Assembly (NCBI GenBank): GCA_031260665.1
Contig: JAISLD010000008.1
Location: forward strand, 37,196-101,195
Source: Oscillospiraceae bacterium
Lineage (GTDB): Bacteria > Bacillota > Clostridia > Oscillospirales > Ruminococcaceae
Direction: 5' to 3'
DNA: 64,000 nucleotides
The position numbers and the translations under genes are program-made. Of this stretch, positions 60,931-64,000 are shown one piece after another; position 1 is the stretch's first letter; each line of letters starts with the position of its first letter. Under the pieces are notes generated by a model. The model was not told the DNA's origin. It did no database searches and worked only from the letters and a program-made list of their open reading frames with translations.

Positions 60931-61101
60931 TATAGTAGGTTAAATTAAAAACGCTAAAGCGTTTTTATAGCCGCTTTCAGCGGCTATCGCTCCGCAGGAG
61001 CGGATTTAACCGTCCTGATACGCCAGTGCGCGGCAAAGCCGCGCCGCCGCTTCGCGGCGAAAATTCAAAACACTTTAGTGTTTTGAATTTAACTGGCTAT
61101 A
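60931..61101. repeat. Interspersed palindromic element, copy I (full length)
   Basis: 171 bp with the same ends and module order as copy A, TATAGTAGGTTAAATT to TTTAACTGGCTATA. The second module differs: GCCGCTTTC/GGCTATCGC in place of GCAGTCGC/GCGACTGC. The gap 60796-60930 before it holds only short A/T-rich inverted repeats near 60828-60866, possibly part of the recJ upstream region. Confidence 0.8.
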
Positions 61102-61127
61102 TAACAACGCCTCGGTTGCCGACATTA

Positions 61128-61159
61128 GGTATTCCCCCACCCGAAGGCGGGGGAATACC
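61128..61159. repeat. C5/G5 hairpin, copy 4
   Basis: GGTATTCCCCC and GGGGGAATACC enclose ACCCGAAGGC. The outer stem is unlike that of copies 1 to 3 but pairs fully. Confidence 0.7.
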
Positions 61160-61185
61160 GATAATAACCTATTCGCTCAGCGGTC

Positions 61186-61319
61186 ATAGTAGGTTAAATC
61201 AAAAACGCTAACGCGTTTTTGATTTAACCATCCTGATACGCCAGTGCGCGGCAAAGCCGCACCGCCGCTTCGCGGCGAAAATTCAAAACACTTTAGTGTT
61301 TTGAGTTTAACTGGCTATA
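61186..61319. repeat. Interspersed palindromic element, copy J (short, 134 bp)
   Basis: Begins CATAGTAGGTTAAATC and ends TTTAACTGGCTATA. The left hairpin is AACGC/GCGTT with a changed loop; the second and third modules are missing. It lies 28 bases upstream of the DUF3343 gene. Confidence 0.75.
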
Positions 61320-61346
61320 CTTAAGCACACAGAAAGGAGAATTAAA

Positions 61347-61556
61347 ATGAATTCGATATTATTTATCACACGGTCGCAGACCGACGCGCAACGCGCGCGT
61401 GTTTATCTTGCGAGGAACGGGATATCCTCCGTGGTAGAGAAAACGACGTTTAAGCGTGGAGGTTGCGCGTTTGGCGTCCGTGTGCGCGGCGATTCCTCCA
61501 ATTGCGCCGAAATTCTCGCACGATATGGTATCGTGATAATTGAAACAAGAACCTGA
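61347..61556 (+). CDS. DUF3343 family protein (putative Se/S carrier-like)
   Basis: 69 residues: MNSILFITRSQTDAQRARVYLARNGIS, then a Cys in GGCAFGVRV near 41, matching the small DUF3343 family that resembles sulfur/selenium carriers. Role unproven. It has AAAGGAG upstream and a terminator downstream; its neighbours are repeats, so no operon context helps. Confidence 0.78.
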   Translation: MNSILFITRSQTDAQRARVYLARNGISSVVEKTTFKRGGCAFGVRVRGDSSNCAEILARYGIVIIETRT

Positions 61557-61562
61557 CACAAC

Positions 61563-61584
61563 AAAAGCCCTACATCGGGCTTTT
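61563..61584 (+). terminator. Intrinsic terminator of the DUF3343 gene
   Basis: AAAAGCCC and GGGCTTTT enclose TACATC. Confidence 0.8.
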
Positions 61585-61626
61585 GCTTGACAATATATAC
61601 CAATGTCAACAACTCAACTTTGCGCG

Positions 61627-61679
61627 GGTCGGTGCCCGACAGGCAATAAGGCCTTCCGGTCGCCCGCCTGCGCCCCGAG
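61627..61679. repeat. Repeat family 2, inverted part-copy
   Basis: GTGCCCGACAGGCAATAAGG is followed by the reverse complement of the family-2 core (TTCCGGTCGCCCGCCTG). It sits between the DUF3343 terminator and the kinase gene end. Confidence 0.6.
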
Positions 61680-61721
61680 TTAGGATATATTCCATTAGTT
61701 TATTGTGTGTCCGGCACAGAC

Positions 61722-63104
61722 TTATTTTGGCAACGTCACGGTCACGGTCGCACCTTCGCCAAGTCTGCTTGTCAGCTTAAGCGTGCCGTCGTGAAGCGAC
61801 ACGATTTCTTCCGCTACGGACAACCCTATCCCCGAACCTTTGACGGAGTTTGCTCCCTTGAAGAACCGCGTTTTCACTTCGGGGAGGTCCGCCTCGCTGA
61901 TTCCTCTGCCGTCGTCACGCACTGTCACCACAATGCTGTCTGTCAAAAACTCCGCTGTTATCACCACTTCGTGTTCGGCATACTTGACAGCATTGTCGAT
62001 TATGTTGATAAATACCTGTCGCAGTCGGTTCTTGTCGCCGAAAATCACCGCTGCCGCGTCAGGTTCGTCATACTCTATGTGTTTGTTTTCTTTTCTCGCT
62101 TTTTCTTTGTAGAACATCGCGGCTTCGCCGAGTTCCGCAAGCAAATCAATGTTCTCTTTCTTCAGGGTGAACCGCCCCGACTGTATCTTCGAGAAGTCAA
62201 GCAGTTCTTCAACCATTGTTGAGAGCCGCTCCGTTTCAGCGATTACCACACGCATACCTTTTTCAAATTGAATCGAATCCGCTCCCGATTCAAGCACCGT
62301 TTCACTCCAGCCTTTCACCGCGGTCAGCGGCGTTCGCAGTTCGTGAGATACCGAAGATATAAAGTCGTTTTTCACGTTCTCCGAGGTTTCAAGTTCAGCC
62401 GCCATATTGTTGAACACGCGGATAAGCTGAGCAATCTCGTCGTCACCCTCGGGTTCGGGTATGCGGTTCTTGTAGTCGCCCGACGACAGCTTCTTTGCCG
62501 CCGCACCGACTTGGCGAAGCGGCGACACTATGGAACGAACGAAGTAAAGCCCCAGCAGCGTGACTACCGTAAGCACAAGCGTGGTGGCGAAGCCGAGGAG
62601 AAGAGCGTAACGCGTGGTGTCAACCGACACGTTTTCAACCGAGGTGACAAGGCGTATCGCGGCATACGCCGAAGTGTCGGGCAGGAGCGCCGTCACCGCC
62701 ATATATCTTTCGCCTGTCAGCAGTTTGCCGCTGTATTCAGTCACTTCGCCTGTTCTCTTCGCTTCTTCAAAGTCGGGCATAGGCTCGCCGGGGTCAGGTG
62801 TGAAGCCGCTTGACGTGATTACCGCGAGTCCGCTTCGGCTTATCGCCATCAGCTCCATCTTGTCTTTTTTGTCAAACTCCGATATCGTTTGACGGACAAG
62901 CGGCGCGTAATCCCCCGCATAGAGAAGTATCCCGCGTATTGTCGCCGCCTCACCGCGAAGATATTGCGCCACGGAGTTGGTCTGCACCTCGCGAAGCGAC
63001 AAAAACACCGCCGAGTCAGCCGCCAACAGAACGGCAAGCACAGTGGCAAGACTGTTTGCGAACCAACGCGCGGAGATACTTTTGAAGTGAAACTTCTTTT
63101 TCAT
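61722..63104 (-). CDS. Sensor histidine kinase with HAMP domain
   Basis: 460 residues: membrane segments at about 13-33 and 167-192, an extracytoplasmic sensor region between, a HAMP domain (about 190-245), HisKA with the phospho-His in SSVSHELRTPLTAVKG near 252, and a HATPase with NIIDNAVKYAE, DDGRGIS and GSGIGLSV. Begins 3 bases after the response regulator gene. The signal is unknown. It is of the general PhoR/WalK-like layout, which is not enough to name it. Confidence 0.93.
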   Translation of the reverse strand: MKKKFHFKSISARWFANSLATVLAVLLAADSAVFLSLREVQTNSVAQYLRGEAATIRGILLYAGDYAPLVRQTISEFDKKDKMELMAISRSGLAVITSSGFTPDPGEPMPDFEEAKRTGEVTEYSGKLLTGERYMAVTALLPDTSAYAAIRLVTSVENVSVDTTRYALLLGFATTLVLTVVTLLGLYFVRSIVSPLRQVGAAAKKLSSGDYKNRIPEPEGDDEIAQLIRVFNNMAAELETSENVKNDFISSVSHELRTPLTAVKGWSETVLESGADSIQFEKGMRVVIAETERLSTMVEELLDFSKIQSGRFTLKKENIDLLAELGEAAMFYKEKARKENKHIEYDEPDAAAVIFGDKNRLRQVFINIIDNAVKYAEHEVVITAEFLTDSIVVTVRDDGRGISEADLPEVKTRFFKGANSVKGSGIGLSVAEEIVSLHDGTLKLTSRLGEGATVTVTLPK

Positions 63105-63107
63105 TCG

Positions 63108-63815
63108 TCAATTGCCTGTATGCCACTTGTAACCAAAACCCCAGACTGTCTGGATAAACCGCGGTTCGGAGGAGTTGTCCTCAATCTTTATGCGAAGCCG
63201 ACGGATATTGACGTCGACTATTTTTTCATCACCGTAATAGTTCTCGCCCCACACGCGGTCAAGGATACTGCCGCGGTCAAGGGCGGTGTCCTCATTCTCG
63301 ATGAAATACTCGAGAATCTGAAACTCAACCTGCGTCAGTTCAAGCGGCTTGTCGTGTTTCGTGACAATGCGGCTCTTCCGGTTAAGCTGAAACGGACCCG
63401 ATATGACGGGGGTGTCGGCGGGCTTTTGCTTTGACGTGGTGACGCGGCGATAAAGCGAGTCGGTCACGGCGACAAGTTCCGACGGAGAGAACGGCTTGGT
63501 CATATAGTAATCCGCGCCAACAGACAGCGAACCCACCTTGTCGGCTTCCTGCGACTTTGCCGACAGCATAATTATCCCCGACAACGCACTGGTTGCGCGA
63601 ATCTTGCGGCAAAGCCAAGTGCCGTCCTCACCGGGGAGCATAACGTCTAATATGCAGACGTCAAACGGCTCTCCCTTGTCGTATTCGGCATAAAACAGAC
63701 CAAACGCTTCTTCGGCGTTGCCTGCGGACTTCACTTCATAGCCGCCGCGTTCAAGGTTCACCTCGACCAACTCGCGGATTGTCGGCTCGTCTTCACAAAC
63801 AAGGGCTTTCTTCAT
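63108..63815 (-). CDS. OmpR-family response regulator
   Basis: 235 residues: receiver domain with the acidic pocket CEDEP, phospho-Asp in CILDVMLPGEDG near 56, and Lys in MTKPFSPSE near 108. A winged-helix DNA-binding domain (about 135-233) with RIKIEDNSSEPRFIQTVWGFGYKW follows. First gene of the pair with the kinase. Confidence 0.94.
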   Translation of the reverse strand: MKKALVCEDEPTIRELVEVNLERGGYEVKSAGNAEEAFGLFYAEYDKGEPFDVCILDVMLPGEDGTWLCRKIRATSALSGIIMLSAKSQEADKVGSLSVGADYYMTKPFSPSELVAVTDSLYRRVTTSKQKPADTPVISGPFQLNRKSRIVTKHDKPLELTQVEFQILEYFIENEDTALDRGSILDRVWGENYYGDEKIVDVNIRRLRIKIEDNSSEPRFIQTVWGFGYKWHTGN

Positions 63816-63883
63816 AGTGTACCATTAGTGATATAAATATAACAAACATTGACTCACTGATTTTTGCTTTGCTGTTTGATAAA

Positions 63884-64000
63884 TATAGCCAGTTAAACTC
63901 AAAACACTAAAGTGTTTTGAGTTTTCGCCGCGAAGCGGCGGCGCGGCTTTGCCGCGCACTGGCGTATCAGGACGGTTAAATCCGCGCCGTAGGCGCGGCA
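63884..64000. repeat. Interspersed palindromic element, copy K (reverse orientation, runs off the window)
   Basis: Starts TATAGCCAGTTAAACTC with a CAC/GTG hairpin, then CGCCGC/GCGGCG, GCGCGGC/GCCGCGC and CCGCGCC/GGCGCGG. It is the reverse of copy A and cut by the window end. Confidence 0.75.

Noticed and set aside
61722-63815. Naming the two-component system PhoPR because of the PhoP-like box at 49678
   Set aside because: The kinase and regulator have only general family features, and they are 12 kb from the box with no pst or pho genes beside them.

Overview
The window looks like an origin-proximal stretch of the chromosome of a spore-forming member of the Clostridia (Bacillota), perhaps Oscillospirales-like. 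The evidence is the gene set and gene order: dnaA at the left edge, mnmG-rsmG-parB with two parS sites, the remA-gmk-priA-def-fmt-rsmB-rlmN-PP2C-prkC-rsgA cluster, CIRCE control of hsp20, and sporulation-linked yunB and ylmC/ymxH. The order-level placement is an inference. About 61 protein genes were recognised. I saw no rRNA, tRNA, CRISPR array, transposase or prophage gene.

Layout. 0-9.3 kb (+): dnaA, nnr, a lipoprotein, an isochorismatase-fold hydrolase, (ylmC on -), a cupin regulator with an acyl-CoA synthetase, a YcxB-like protein and malic enzyme. 9.4-13.5 kb (+): mnmG, rsmG, parB, rpmF, with parS inside mnmG and rsmG. 13.6-18.1 kb (+): DUF512/PDZ protein, der, plsY, gpsA. 18.3-29.7 kb (+): the remA-to-rsgA housekeeping cluster, which covers nucleotide synthesis, restart of replication forks, N-terminal formyl/deformyl processing, rRNA methylation and the Ser/Thr kinase-phosphatase pair. 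30-43.2 kb (-): yunB, potABCD, aminotransferase/Lrp, PHP phosphatase, yebC, an ECF S component, proB, a free-standing ACT protein and dapB-dapA-asd. 43.5-50.9 kb: queA (+), hsp20 (-), a carbohydrate-type ABC transporter (two permeases and a binding lipoprotein, no ATPase), then small or unrecognised genes. 50.9-60.8 kb (-): recJ, relA, tgt, mntP, glgP, engB, a 38-residue membrane peptide and pduL. 61.3-63.8 kb: a DUF3343 protein (+) and a two-component system (-).

The most unusual part of the window is what lies between the genes. At least ten copies of a roughly 170-bp palindromic element, bounded by TATAG...CTATA ends, fill gaps between housekeeping genes. It is built of stacked hairpins whose arms differ between copies but still pair. 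Alongside it are a family of C5/G5 hairpins, a second interspersed repeat, a four-way cloverleaf palindrome between mnmG and rsmG, 65-, 96- and 76-bp tandem arrays, and two flanking inverted arrays around yunB. Other points for a second look are a 52-bp near-copy of the start of tgt next to queA, an 18-bp duplication that appears to have split the asd/queA divergent promoter, a PhoP-box-like array upstream of an unrecognised Gln/Glu-rich protein, and a 38-residue membrane-peptide cassette between 43-bp direct repeats.

All calls come from reading the sequence; no database search or folding program was run.
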